Positions 16,967-26,081 of a stretch of DNA of 64,000 bases are shown piece by piece (positions within the stretch are counted from its first letter, which is position 1; every line of letters begins with the position of its first letter). Source of the stretch: Bacillus pseudomycoides DSM 12442 (GTDB taxonomy: Bacteria > Bacillota > Bacilli > Bacillales > Bacillaceae_G); NCBI RefSeq assembly GCF_000161455.1, contig NZ_CM000745.1:455880-519879 (forward strand), written 5' to 3'. The notes beneath the pieces are model-generated. The model was given only the letters and a program-made list of their open reading frames with translations, ran no database searches and was not told the DNA's origin. A program made the translations under genes and the position numbers.

Positions 16967-18112
16967 TTAAAAGCGATGTTTTTTTGCCATCGGTTCTATA
17001 CATGTATTTAATATCCAACTTAAGATTCTCCAGACTTTTTGTTGTTTATGTGGCAAATGGTCATTATATATATAGCTGTATTCAATCTGCTGTTTTGCAC
17101 CACGATTTCGTTTGAACTCTCCAGCCCCAGCGCTACAATGACAAATTAAATTTTTTTCGATAGAATCCATTGTAATAAGGAGGGAAAGAATGCGATATAA
17201 GCCTTGTTGCTGATCAGAGTTTGTATCATATCCAAGTATAGGAGTTGTCATAACTCCATCTCTAATAAAGTAAGCAATGACACCATCAATTATCCCCTCT
17301 TTTTTTATAACTTTTATCTCAAATAAATGATGCTGAAGTGCATTACATAAATAGGCTGGTGTAAACATTGGATTATGATCGGAATATTTCTCGATATATA
17401 GTTGATTGTATAACTCGGAAATCTGTAAAATATCCTCTTTTGTTAACTCCTCATTCGTAATTATTTCATAATTACTTTTCTTTAATAAACTTTTATCATT
17501 TAATAAGTCTTTTCGTGCTTTTCGGTTCATTTTTTTATAGTCTTTTGGATTAAATAAATATACAGAACGAGACATAATTTTATTGTAACCTACAGTAGAC
17601 AATGCTTGTGTAATTGTAGGGTATAATTCGCTATTTAAAGAACGGAATAAAATTGTATGCTCTGTAAATTTCTCAACAAGTAAATTCGTAATCTGTTCGA
17701 TTTGTTGTTTATTGATAGAATGGTAAAGGTTTGTTGATAGCATCCAATTATTTACTATAATTACTTTATTAATATTCGTTCGTCGTAGCCAGCTTCCGAT
17801 AAGATGAATCGGATAGGTTAGTAACTTCTCTAACCACGGTTTTTTTAATTCCCATAACTCTTCTAGCGCATAGGATATGTAATGTGTATAAGGAGAACAT
17901 ACATATGAATTTTCAAACTCCTCATGATTAACAGTAACTGGTAATACAAGATCGTCAATTTCTAATAGAAAAAGTTGAGTATTAACATTTTCAATAAATG
18001 CTGTAATGCCATTTTGTAAGAGTGGTAGGAAGCTGTCTCTTACATATGCTCCATCTCGTTTTGTGGTCCAGTCGATGCTGTATAGAGAATGAATATCATG
18101 TAGCTTAATCAT
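16967..18112 (-). CDS. GNAT/FemAB-like acyltransferase, last gene of acyl-biosynthesis operon
   Basis: This 381-residue protein has an N-terminal half without clear motifs and a C-terminal half that resembles an acyl-CoA N-acyltransferase of the FemAB/GNAT type. The supporting features are ISELYNQLYIEKYSDHNPMF, then KEGIIDGVIAYFIRDGVMTTPILGYD, QGLYRILSLLITMD and SAGAGEFKRNRGAKQQ. The GAGEFKRNRGA segment is the clearest signal, typical of the glycine-rich end of a FemAB-like fold. It could attach the product of the pathway to an amine, but the substrate is unknown. Its ATG overlaps the stop of the preceding adenylating enzyme (ATGA). A strong terminator follows. Confidence 0.68.
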   Translation of the reverse strand: MIKLHDIHSLYSIDWTTKRDGAYVRDSFLPLLQNGITAFIENVNTQLFLLEIDDLVLPVTVNHEEFENSYVCSPYTHYISYALEELWELKKPWLEKLLTYPIHLIGSWLRRTNINKVIIVNNWMLSTNLYHSINKQQIEQITNLLVEKFTEHTILFRSLNSELYPTITQALSTVGYNKIMSRSVYLFNPKDYKKMNRKARKDLLNDKSLLKKSNYEIITNEELTKEDILQISELYNQLYIEKYSDHNPMFTPAYLCNALQHHLFEIKVIKKEGIIDGVIAYFIRDGVMTTPILGYDTNSDQQQGLYRILSLLITMDSIEKNLICHCSAGAGEFKRNRGAKQQIEYSYIYNDHLPHKQQKVWRILSWILNTCIEPMAKKHRF

Positions 18113-19446
18113 ATATTCTCACCATGCTTTATAAGGTTTTCTATTCTTTTTAGTTTTTTATCATATAACTGAATATCATAATGTGAAAAGAAAAAGTGTG
18201 GTGCAACACATTTTTTAGTGGCCCATAGTGTATGTAGCTCCTGTATTACGATAGATTTACATGATTTGAAATGTTCAGGTGGTACTTTAAGTTTAATCTC
18301 AATTTTGTCTGTGCTATGCTGAATCACTTTAAATTCTTGAATTTCATTAGATGCAAGCATAATTGCTCTTCGAATGAAATCAGGAAAAATAGATATCTCA
18401 CTCTTATCCAATTCACTTATCCCAATAAATATATCATCACATCGACCATCAATTCGTTCTAATGCTAAGAAGGGAGAGCCGCAGGCGCATGTTGTTTTTT
18501 TCTCAATTAATATGTCATTGAGACGGTAGCGGATTATAGGCTGTGTTTTCCTCATGAAATCAGTAATAATAGGAACGAATATCCCTCTTTCCTGATCTAG
18601 GTATTCTTTTTCAATATGAACGAGGTCTTCATTGATATGTAATGTACCATGTTTACATGTTGTAGCAAGAAAGCCTTCTGTACATTGGTAAATTTGGTGT
18701 ACTGTTTGTTGAAAAATTGTACTGATAAACTCTCTATCAATATCTTCAAGTACTTCTGCTACAGAGATAATTTTTTTTGGACAAATCATAATAAGTCCTT
18801 CTTGTTGCCAATGAGCGATTTTTCGCAACATAGAAGGAGGTGCAATTAAAATAGATGGATTTACTTCATTTAGTCGAGCGATATGTTGCTGAAACGAATC
18901 TAGTAAATCAAAAAAATGAAATGAGATTCGCTTATTTTTTGTCGCTTCATATAAATTGCTGTTCGCTCGTAGGAAAAAAGCGATAGTGTGTTTATGTAGA
19001 ATGCTAGAAGGGAGTACTTTACCGATAATAGAACCAGCCCACATCGTTTGTTCTTCCTCAGAAACGAGAAAAACTCCGCGATTTCCACTAGTGCCTGATG
19101 ATAGCCCAACAGTTATATTACGAATAGTCGGAGAAAAATTCCGGGTCTTTTCAGCCTCAAATGCTACATGAAAGGCTTCTTTCTTTGAAATAGAAACTGT
19201 ATTTAATGTATCAAAATTTCCCATCATTACCTCTTTATTAATGATAGGGAGTGCAGCCAAGTTCCCTTTTTCGATTTCTTTTGAAAAAGGTGTATATAAC
19301 TGGCGATAGAAAGGGGACATCTCTACAGTGAACAAAAGTTGTTTTTTTATTTGTTGTTTATGAAATTGTTCCAATTGTTCGCGAGTTGAAAATCGTAAGC
19401 GATATTTTGTTTTCAAATATTGCTGGAGAATTCGTAATTTATTCAT
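18109..19446 (-). CDS. PaaK/F390-synthetase-like adenylate-forming enzyme
   Basis: This enzyme of about 445 residues probably activates a carboxylate as acyl-AMP. Seen in order are the nucleotide loop SSGTSGNRG near residues 116-124, the adenine-binding motif YQCTEGF, the RYRLNDI element, and the CACGSPFLALERIDGRCDD segment, which is characteristic of the PaaK/F390 synthetase branch rather than classic acyl-CoA synthetases. I chose the ATG that overlaps the upstream stop by 8 bp; it gives a normal N-terminus (MNKLRILQQYLK). In the operon it could activate the acyl product for transfer or ring closure; this is inference. Confidence 0.8.
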   Translation of the reverse strand: MNKLRILQQYLKTKYRLRFSTREQLEQFHKQQIKKQLLFTVEMSPFYRQLYTPFSKEIEKGNLAALPIINKEVMMGNFDTLNTVSISKKEAFHVAFEAEKTRNFSPTIRNITVGLSSGTSGNRGVFLVSEEEQTMWAGSIIGKVLPSSILHKHTIAFFLRANSNLYEATKNKRISFHFFDLLDSFQQHIARLNEVNPSILIAPPSMLRKIAHWQQEGLIMICPKKIISVAEVLEDIDREFISTIFQQTVHQIYQCTEGFLATTCKHGTLHINEDLVHIEKEYLDQERGIFVPIITDFMRKTQPIIRYRLNDILIEKKTTCACGSPFLALERIDGRCDDIFIGISELDKSEISIFPDFIRRAIMLASNEIQEFKVIQHSTDKIEIKLKVPPEHFKSCKSIVIQELHTLWATKKCVAPHFFFSHYDIQLYDKKLKRIENLIKHGENI

Positions 19447-20290
19447 AGTACACCCCTGCTTTAATTTGATTCCATGTGCGTTCGCAATGAGTTGGAAGAA
19501 TTTCAATTTCAGGTGATATTTGCGATAAATGATGTAATTTTTCAATGTTGAGACGATAAGATTTTGCATCCCCAGTTAAAAGATTAGCGATCTTACTTGG
19601 AAATACAAGGTTTTCATACGTTTTACTTAGCCACACTGCATCTGCACAAAGAAAAACAATTTTATTACTATGTAAATGGACGAATACACCAAATTGTCCA
19701 ATTGCATGTCCCGTTAAATCAACAGCGAGCAATGAACCATCACCAAACACGTCATAAGCCTCTTCAAATTTTCCATATGTAGGAGGTAAGCTTGATGATG
19801 GGATTTGATCAATGAATGTCAGCCGTTGTTCTAAATCAATTGGTAATGTGTCTTTTAAGCAGCCTTTTAATAGAGCACCAAATTTACTTCTCTTTTTTAT
19901 ATCTTCATAAGCTTTCGCGAAGGTTAGTATTTTTGCTTTCGGAAAGTCAGGTAGCCCTGCTGTATGGTCACCGTGAAAGTGAGAAAGAATAATATATTTA
20001 ATTTCTTCTGGCTGGATGCCATCAAGAAGTAGTTGCTGTTTAATAGATTGCTCCTCTGTAAAATGAACAGGGGTAAGTTTAGCGTATACAGAGTAAGGAA
20101 ATTTTCTTGTTGCTTCTTTAAAGTGCTGAGCATATCCGGTATCAAACAAGATATAACCTAAGCTTGGATGTTGAAGTAACCCCACTGTAGCTGGAAATCG
20201 AATTTGCCTCCAACTCCCCTTGGAATATGCAACTTTTTCAGGGTGTGTACAATATCCTGTATCGTATAGCTTTAAGGATTTGATTTTCAT
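19439..20290 (-). CDS. Metallo-beta-lactamase-fold hydrolase, lactonase-like
   Basis: This cytoplasmic hydrolase (283 residues) has the full metal-binding set: HFHGDH (His104, His106, Asp108, His109), a later DLTGHAIGQ His, the bridging Asp in LCADAVW and a final His in LPTHCERTW. The spacing and the opening with DTGYCTHP resemble the AHL-lactonase branch of the superfamily. The ATG overlaps the upstream TGA (ATGA). In this operon it could hydrolyse a lactone or thioester intermediate; the substrate is not known. Confidence 0.84.
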   Translation of the reverse strand: MKIKSLKLYDTGYCTHPEKVAYSKGSWRQIRFPATVGLLQHPSLGYILFDTGYAQHFKEATRKFPYSVYAKLTPVHFTEEQSIKQQLLLDGIQPEEIKYIILSHFHGDHTAGLPDFPKAKILTFAKAYEDIKKRSKFGALLKGCLKDTLPIDLEQRLTFIDQIPSSSLPPTYGKFEEAYDVFGDGSLLAVDLTGHAIGQFGVFVHLHSNKIVFLCADAVWLSKTYENLVFPSKIANLLTGDAKSYRLNIEKLHHLSQISPEIEILPTHCERTWNQIKAGVYYE

Positions 20291-21273
20291 TGTGTTTTCC
20301 ACCATTCTACAAATTTTGTGATTCCTTCTTCTATGCTGATATTCGGAGCATAGCCTAGTTCTTTTTGAGCTTTATCAATGCTTAAAGTCTGACTTTTTGA
20401 AAGTACACTAACTGTATATTTTGTGAGAATAGGTTCTTTTCCAAGTAAAATGGTTTTTGAAATACCTTCTAGTATAGCGGCAATTGTAAAAGCGGCTTTG
20501 TAGGAAATCTTTTTATATTGAACCTCTTTACCAAGGCGTTTCATCACATTCTCAATTACTTCATATAAATTTACACGTTCACCATTTGTTATATTATATT
20601 TTTGACCTAATGTATGTTTAGGTGAATGCATACAAAGAAGTAAGGCATCTACAACATTATCGATATAGGTAATATCGACGAGTACATCTTCTGTACCGAT
20701 TCTTGGTAGAGCGCCTTTTTCACATACTTTAATAAGGCGCGGGAGAATGGCGTTATCTCCTGGACCAAATAAAGCACGTGGGCGTATCGTGATAACAGGT
20801 AAACCATGATTGAATGCTTGATCAATAGATTGCTCAGCTAAGTACTTTGTTTTCGCATAATGGTTTACAAATGTATCAGGAAGTTTCGCATTTTCTACTA
20901 CATCTTGTCGTTCATCATAATAGAAATAAATACTCGGTGTTGATACATGGATGAGGCGTTTTATACCAGATTTTTGACTTCCTTCGATAATATGCTTTGT
21001 TCCTAATACATTCGCATTGTAAAAATCTTTATATTTGCCCCAAGGAGAAGAAAGGGCACCGCTATGAAAGATATAGTCTTTATCTTTACAGACTTGTAGA
21101 ACACTATGCCTGTCTTCAAGAGGGCAATAGACAAACTCAATTCCATTTCGCTCTAATAATTTTCCGATTGTCTTATTTCTCCCGGTTGCTGTTACTTCAT
21201 AACCCATACTCGCTAATCGAAAAGCAAGTTTTTGTCCCAGAAAACCAGTTCCTCCAGTTACTAGCGTTTTCAT
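20287..21273 (-). CDS. OleD-like NAD(P)-dependent 3-beta-HSD/epimerase family reductase
   Basis: This 328-residue short-chain reductase belongs to the extended SDR family. The nucleotide loop GGTGFLG is at 7-13, the catalytic YAKTK (Tyr139, Lys143) is present, and HVSTPSIYF gives the active-site Ser/Thr region. Several stretches read like OleD, the 2-alkyl-3-ketoacid reductase of bacterial olefin biosynthesis: the Trp-Gly-x-Tyr motif near 78-81, NANVLGTKHII, RPRALFGPGDN and DITYIDNV. I compared these from memory of OleD. The ATG overlaps the upstream stop. Confidence 0.82.
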   Translation of the reverse strand: MKTLVTGGTGFLGQKLAFRLASMGYEVTATGRNKTIGKLLERNGIEFVYCPLEDRHSVLQVCKDKDYIFHSGALSSPWGKYKDFYNANVLGTKHIIEGSQKSGIKRLIHVSTPSIYFYYDERQDVVENAKLPDTFVNHYAKTKYLAEQSIDQAFNHGLPVITIRPRALFGPGDNAILPRLIKVCEKGALPRIGTEDVLVDITYIDNVVDALLLCMHSPKHTLGQKYNITNGERVNLYEVIENVMKRLGKEVQYKKISYKAAFTIAAILEGISKTILLGKEPILTKYTVSVLSKSQTLSIDKAQKELGYAPNISIEEGITKFVEWWKTQ

Positions 21274-22433
21274 AAATTTTCACCGTCCCATGATATGTCA
21301 TATGTTGTTTGCTCCAAAATAGTCCGTCCATGTTTATAGCTTTCATTCCATAATTTATACATGCTATAAAACTGATAAAAAAATGTTTTTTTATCAGAGC
21401 GACTATAAATAATATCTGGATAGGAACATAGGACTTTCCACCATCGTTTACGTGTTTGTTTGCTTTTTAAGTAAGGAGTTCCGTATAAAAGTATTGCTAA
21501 TCGAATTGCACATTGGGAGTTGTGCTTAGGAATGCGCATATTGTTCACCTTTTTAGCAAAAAAAGCGGATACTACTTCTTCGTCGAATAAATGTAATCCA
21601 CTTGTGGTACGTGGATTACATTCAATCGGAATAGCGTCTCCATCTTCTGTAATGATAAAATCAAAGGCGATTTGCCCAGAGAAATTTAGCTCCTTTACGA
21701 TATGTTCAACAAATTGGTCAATTTTTGGATGGTTAATATGCTCGAAAGCAATAGTAGCACCTAAACCCGCCGTGAATTCCGTTTTGTAAACAGAGTGAGC
21801 TAATACCTTCCCAGATTGTACAATACTGTAGGAGCAATGCTGCGTTCCTTTTATAAACTCTTGAATGATATAATTTTGCTTGTCCATCGTGATGCCTTTT
21901 TCAATATCTTCTTTTGTAATAAACGTTACTTTGTCAGAAAAACGAGAGAAAATAGGTTTTAACACAAAAGGAGTGGCGGGTGATGTTTGCTGAATCATTT
22001 CCTGTATGATCTGTTCGTTATTTGTTCTATATGTTGCAGGAACTTGCCAACCTAATTTCGTTACTAACTGAATAAATTCCCACTTATTATGAAGTAATGC
22101 AAGTTTCTGAAATTCGTCTACAAATATATGACAAAATCGGCTTAATTTCTCTTTATGTCTGGATATATAAAATATTTCTTCACAAGTAGGAATAAGTAAA
22201 TCTACATCATGACTTTGAATAATTAATTGTAGTGCAGAGATACATTCATCTGTTTTCCATTTTGGAGAAGGAATTTCATAAAAATAATCAGTGCTCGTTG
22301 AAACTTTGCTTAATGGATAAGGAATACTATCTGCAATAATGACGGTATGTCCGTTTTTCTTAAGCAGCCTGCATAAATGCAATGCTGCTGGTGCGCGTGC
22401 GCCAGTAATTAATACTGTTTTCTTAGTACTCAA
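21270..22433 (-). CDS. ATP-grasp ligase (carbamoyl-phosphate-synthase-like)
   Basis: This 387-residue enzyme has an N-terminal Rossmann-like domain (LITGARAPAALHLCRLLKKNG) and an ATP-grasp core. The core includes FVLKPIFSRFSDKV, the ATP-anchoring IIQEFIKGTQHCSYS, the basic loop YKTEFTAGLGATIAFEH, and the metal-binding FDFIITEDGDAIPIECNPRTTSGLHLF, in which Glu and Asn are the conserved ligands. Such enzymes couple a carboxylate to an amine or other nucleophile through an acyl-phosphate. A TTG start is indicated by GGAGG eight bases upstream, giving an 11-bp overlap with the synthase gene. Confidence 0.84.
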   Translation of the reverse strand: MSTKKTVLITGARAPAALHLCRLLKKNGHTVIIADSIPYPLSKVSTSTDYFYEIPSPKWKTDECISALQLIIQSHDVDLLIPTCEEIFYISRHKEKLSRFCHIFVDEFQKLALLHNKWEFIQLVTKLGWQVPATYRTNNEQIIQEMIQQTSPATPFVLKPIFSRFSDKVTFITKEDIEKGITMDKQNYIIQEFIKGTQHCSYSIVQSGKVLAHSVYKTEFTAGLGATIAFEHINHPKIDQFVEHIVKELNFSGQIAFDFIITEDGDAIPIECNPRTTSGLHLFDEEVVSAFFAKKVNNMRIPKHNSQCAIRLAILLYGTPYLKSKQTRKRWWKVLCSYPDIIYSRSDKKTFFYQFYSMYKLWNESYKHGRTILEQTTYDISWDGENL

Positions 22434-23412
22434 GGAGAATGCCTCCGATAGAAAGCCCAGCAGAAGTACCTAGTAATAATATTTTATCTCCACGTTGCAC
22501 TTTCTTTTGTTTAATTGCTTCGAAAAGAGCGAACGGAATGGATGCAGAAATCATATTCCCATAGTCTTCAAAAATAGTCATAAAGCGATCCTCATCGACG
22601 CCTAGCTTTTTACGAATTAGTTTCATAGCTGGTCCACTTGCTTGGTGTGGAACAATTAAATTGATATCATTTAACGAATAACCTGTATGCATAAGTAGTT
22701 TTTCGATAAAATCTAACATATATTTAGAGGACAACTTGAAAATAGCTCTGCCATTCATATCGAATAAGAAATCCTCTTTTCGTTCTTCGCTATATTCTCT
22801 AGGATGAATCATCGTTCCCCCGCCGCGAATTTCCGATAGATGTGCGCCAGAGCTATACGTTTCCATATGAGAAGCTATAATGGAAGAAGTGTGATCACTT
22901 TGGGTTACAACAACGGCCGCTGCGCCATCGCCGAATAAAATGCTGCTTTCATTTTGTCCCCAATTTAATCCTACAGAAGAAATTTCAGAAGAAATGATAA
23001 CCACATTTTTGTATCTCCCGCATTCAATTGCGTAAGAAATTGTATCAAGTGCTGTTACGAAACTTAAGCATGTTGAGTTAATATCAAAACATGGAATACC
23101 AGAATGCTGTAGCCCAAGTTGTTCTTGAATAAGTGATGCAGTAGAAGGAATTGCCTGCTGGATTGTTCCGCTTCCGCAGATGATACAATCGATATCTTTC
23201 CATGTTAAATTCGCATCTGCTACAGCTTTTTTTGCAGCTTCAGCTCCCATATAAGAAGAAGTTTCCTCATCGACAAAGTATCTCGTTTTCACTCCAGCCT
23301 TTTTTAAAGTCCAGCCTTCAGAGACTCCTAACATACGATCTATTTCAAAAGAATCTACTTTTCGTTTTGGAACATATACACCAATACCTTTTATTTTAAT
23401 ATACCTTTTCAT
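22423..23412 (-). CDS. KAS III/OleA-type 3-oxoacyl synthase, first gene of operon
   Basis: This 329-residue thiolase-superfamily enzyme condenses acyl thioesters. The catalytic triad is visible: Cys115 in DINSTC, His256 in VPHQAS and Asn286 in DYGNMISAS, with the expected glycine-rich LFGDGAAA and the C-terminal LLLGTSAGLS. It is not the housekeeping FabH: the active-site context and the operon suggest an OleA-like or special-purpose synthase using two acyl substrates. The gene opens the six-gene overlapping operon. Its promoter lies in the gap shared with the divergent ugp operon. Confidence 0.86.
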   Translation of the reverse strand: MKRYIKIKGIGVYVPKRKVDSFEIDRMLGVSEGWTLKKAGVKTRYFVDEETSSYMGAEAAKKAVADANLTWKDIDCIICGSGTIQQAIPSTASLIQEQLGLQHSGIPCFDINSTCLSFVTALDTISYAIECGRYKNVVIISSEISSVGLNWGQNESSILFGDGAAAVVVTQSDHTSSIIASHMETYSSGAHLSEIRGGGTMIHPREYSEERKEDFLFDMNGRAIFKLSSKYMLDFIEKLLMHTGYSLNDINLIVPHQASGPAMKLIRKKLGVDEDRFMTIFEDYGNMISASIPFALFEAIKQKKVQRGDKILLLGTSAGLSIGGILLEY

Positions 23413-24051
23413 CCCATATCGCCTCTTAATCTTTTCATAAATTTATAAAATTCTATCATATTATATACTATTATAGAAAAAATATGGAAAAAAGTATTTT
23501 TAGGAAATTTAGTATTTTTATAAATTATTTCTATTTAATTTGTGTCGCTGTAAGAAAAGAAATAACTAACTTTATAGTGAGAAATAAATAATTAATGTGG
23601 TGAAAATTGTAAAAAAAAACAAAAAAATATTAACATGTGATTAACATCTTGTTAACAAATCATCAAAACTAACTTAATAAATAAGTAATATAGTAAAGGT
23701 AACAACGTAACTAGGGTAGAGAACATTTGAGAACACCCGCTTACATATAACAATCTATTTATATTTCTTACATTTACTCTAGTTTATAGGGGTTAAGCGA
23801 GAAGAAGGTTGTTCTATGTAGATTGGTGTTTTAAATTTGCCTACATGCATATTAGAAATACGTAAAAAGCTGAGGGAAATCAATATTTCAGGAACCTTTC
23901 CTTTATAAAGTAACTAGTAGAGAAGGTGTTTTTTCCTATTATTGCAGGAAGCTTCATTCAAACGTAAGAAGAGGCGGAGATTACAGGTAAAGCAGATTTC
24001 AATAAGCCGTTGTGAAGTATGGTTACAAGAACAAAAAAGGAGTGCAAACTG
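23413..24051. other. Divergent promoter region, KAS III operon and ugp operon
   Basis: This 640-bp A/T-rich gap has no convincing gene. It holds the PhoP-like box for the ugp operon, and a minus-strand region with TATAAT-like sequence near 23460-23475 in front of the synthase gene. Confidence 0.5.
23630..23657 (+). promoter_or_regulatory. PhoP-like box upstream of ugpC
   Basis: Three perfect TTAACA hexamers start at 23630, 23641 and 23652, exactly 11 bp apart. This is the spacing and sequence of Bacillus PhoP binding sites, and it suggests activation at phosphate limitation. Confidence 0.75.
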
Positions 24052-25149
24052 ATGATTGAATTAAGAGATGTGTCAAAAGTTTATAAGAATTCAAAGGAAA
24101 TAGCAGTTGAAAATGTGTCGGTGCAGATTCAAAAAGGTGAATTTTTTGTTCTAGTTGGTCCTTCTGGGTGTGGGAAAAGTACATTATTGCGAATGATTGC
24201 AGGTTTAGAAGAAATTACTTCTGGGGCGTTACTTATTAATGAAAATGTTGCAAATGATTTAGAACCGAAAAATCGAAATCTATCAATGGTATTTCAAAAT
24301 TATGCTTTATATCCACATTTGACGGTAGAAGAAAATATTTTATTTGGATTGAAAATACGGAAAATTCCAAAAGAGGAACGACAAAAACGATTGATAGAAG
24401 CAGTAGAAATGGTAGGGCTTACGGAATATACAAAGTCGAAACCAGGTCAATTATCAGGTGGACAAAGACAACGTGTTGCACTGGCGCGAGCAATTGTAAG
24501 TCAAGCGCCAATTTGTTTAATGGATGAACCCCTTTCTAACTTGGATGCAAAGTTGCGTGCACAAATGCGCATTGAAATTAGAGAGATCCAGCAGCGACTA
24601 GGTATTACGATGATTTATGTGACCCATGATCAAATTGAGGCAATGACAATGGGGGATCGCATTATGGTGTTAAACAAAGGGAGTATACAACAGGTAGGCA
24701 CACCGCTCGATATATATAACTATCCTGCAAATGAATTTGTTGCAGGCTTTATCGGTTCACCATCCATGAATATTGGTAATGGAATCGTAGGTAAAGGTAT
24801 GGGGGGATTACATGTTGATGGATTACAAATCCCGTTGTCTTCGGGGCATTTACAACAGTTTTCAGAACAAAAGGTGCGCTTAGGAATTCGTCCAGAACAC
24901 ATCGTATTAGCTGAAGATGGCCAAGAAGTTACACTGCAATCTGTAGAAGTATTAGGAAATGAAACAATTTTAAATTTTATAGTAAATGAAAAAACATGGA
25001 GTGCAAAAGTAATCGGACAACTTATTTTGAAAAAAGGTGATAAAGTTACATTGCAATTTCCAGTACAGAAACTATGTTTCTTTCATAACGATACAAATGA
25101 AAGGATTCGATTCGTTGCCGAAGAAGAGTTGAAGGCGGTGGCGAAATAA
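24052..25149 (+). CDS. ugpC: Glycerol-3-phosphate-type ABC importer ATPase
   Basis: This 365-residue ATPase of the MalK/UgpC family energises the importer encoded downstream. The Walker A motif is GPSGCGKST, the Q loop VFQNYALYPHLTV, the signature LSGGQRQRVALARA, and the Walker B motif CLMDEPLSNLDAKLRAQ, followed by VTHDQIEAMTMGD. A C-terminal TOBE/OB extension from about 240 is present, as in MalK-type proteins. The ATG is preceded by AAAGGAG; the stop overlaps the permease start (TAATG). Confidence 0.9.
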   Translation: MIELRDVSKVYKNSKEIAVENVSVQIQKGEFFVLVGPSGCGKSTLLRMIAGLEEITSGALLINENVANDLEPKNRNLSMVFQNYALYPHLTVEENILFGLKIRKIPKEERQKRLIEAVEMVGLTEYTKSKPGQLSGGQRQRVALARAIVSQAPICLMDEPLSNLDAKLRAQMRIEIREIQQRLGITMIYVTHDQIEAMTMGDRIMVLNKGSIQQVGTPLDIYNYPANEFVAGFIGSPSMNIGNGIVGKGMGGLHVDGLQIPLSSGHLQQFSEQKVRLGIRPEHIVLAEDGQEVTLQSVEVLGNETILNFIVNEKTWSAKVIGQLILKKGDKVTLQFPVQKLCFFHNDTNERIRFVAEEELKAVAK

Positions 25150-26081
25150 TGATTGAGGTAGAAAATTCACCTGTTCAAACAGAAGTTTCAAGAAAAAAGG
25201 CATTCTGGGGCCGTACGAAAGATTTGCGCACAGGCTTGTTATTTTTAGCACCTTCCATCATATTATTTACAATTTTTTTGTTTTATCCATTATTTCGTAC
25301 TATCTATTATAGTTTTTATTTAACAGATGTTCATGGTGAGGCAAATCTTTTCGTAGGACTGGAAAACTATCAATATTTATTGTCTGATCCAACTTTTTAT
25401 AAAAGCATAAAATCTACTTTACTCTTTGTATTATATACAGTTCCAACTAGTATTTTGTTTGCACTGTTTCTTGCCTTAATTGCAAACGAAAAAATAAAAG
25501 GAATAGGCTTGTTTCGAGTTTTATTCTCTTCAACAATGGGAATTTCAGTAGCAGCTAGCGCAGTAATCTGGTTATTTTTATTCCATCCGAGTGTCGGTTT
25601 ATTCAATAATATACTTGGTTCGATGAATCTTCCTGCAATTGCATGGCTAACAAGTCCAGATTGGGCATTATTTTCTGTATCAGTTACAACAGTTTGGGGA
25701 AATACGGGGTTTGCATTTTTAGTTATATTAGGTGGTTTGCAAAATATTGATACGACTCTATACGAGAGTGCATCTATTGATGGTGCTAGCTATTTACATA
25801 AACTTCGGCGCGTTACATTACCGATGCTATCTCCTACATTATTTTTTATTATAACAGTTACTTTAATTAGTGCATTTCAAAGCTTTGGACAGATTGATAT
25901 TTTAACGCACGGTGGACCGAACGATGCAACAAACTTAATTGTGTACTCTATTTATAAAGAAGCTTTTGCGAATCATCAATTTGGTACAGCGAGTGCACAG
26001 GCAATGGTATTATTTATTTTCATTTTTCTTGCCACATTACTTCAATTTAAGTTTGCAGAGAGAAAGGTGCATTATAAATGA
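25149..26081 (+). CDS. ugpA: Glycerol-3-phosphate-type ABC importer permease A
   Basis: This 310-residue permease has six predicted membrane segments. The EAA loop, which contacts the ATPase, reads ESASIDGASYLHKLRRVTLPML. It overlaps both neighbours and should form the heterodimeric channel with the next permease. The N-terminal 25 residues are charged and cytoplasmic. The sugar-phosphate specificity rests on the binding protein. Confidence 0.9.
   Translation: MIEVENSPVQTEVSRKKAFWGRTKDLRTGLLFLAPSIILFTIFLFYPLFRTIYYSFYLTDVHGEANLFVGLENYQYLLSDPTFYKSIKSTLLFVLYTVPTSILFALFLALIANEKIKGIGLFRVLFSSTMGISVAASAVIWLFLFHPSVGLFNNILGSMNLPAIAWLTSPDWALFSVSVTTVWGNTGFAFLVILGGLQNIDTTLYESASIDGASYLHKLRRVTLPMLSPTLFFIITVTLISAFQSFGQIDILTHGGPNDATNLIVYSIYKEAFANHQFGTASAQAMVLFIFIFLATLLQFKFAERKVHYK

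Noticed and set aside
22423..23412. Housekeeping FabH
   Set aside because: It sits in a dedicated overlapping operon without other fatty-acid synthesis genes; kept as a special-purpose synthase, though this needs phylogeny.
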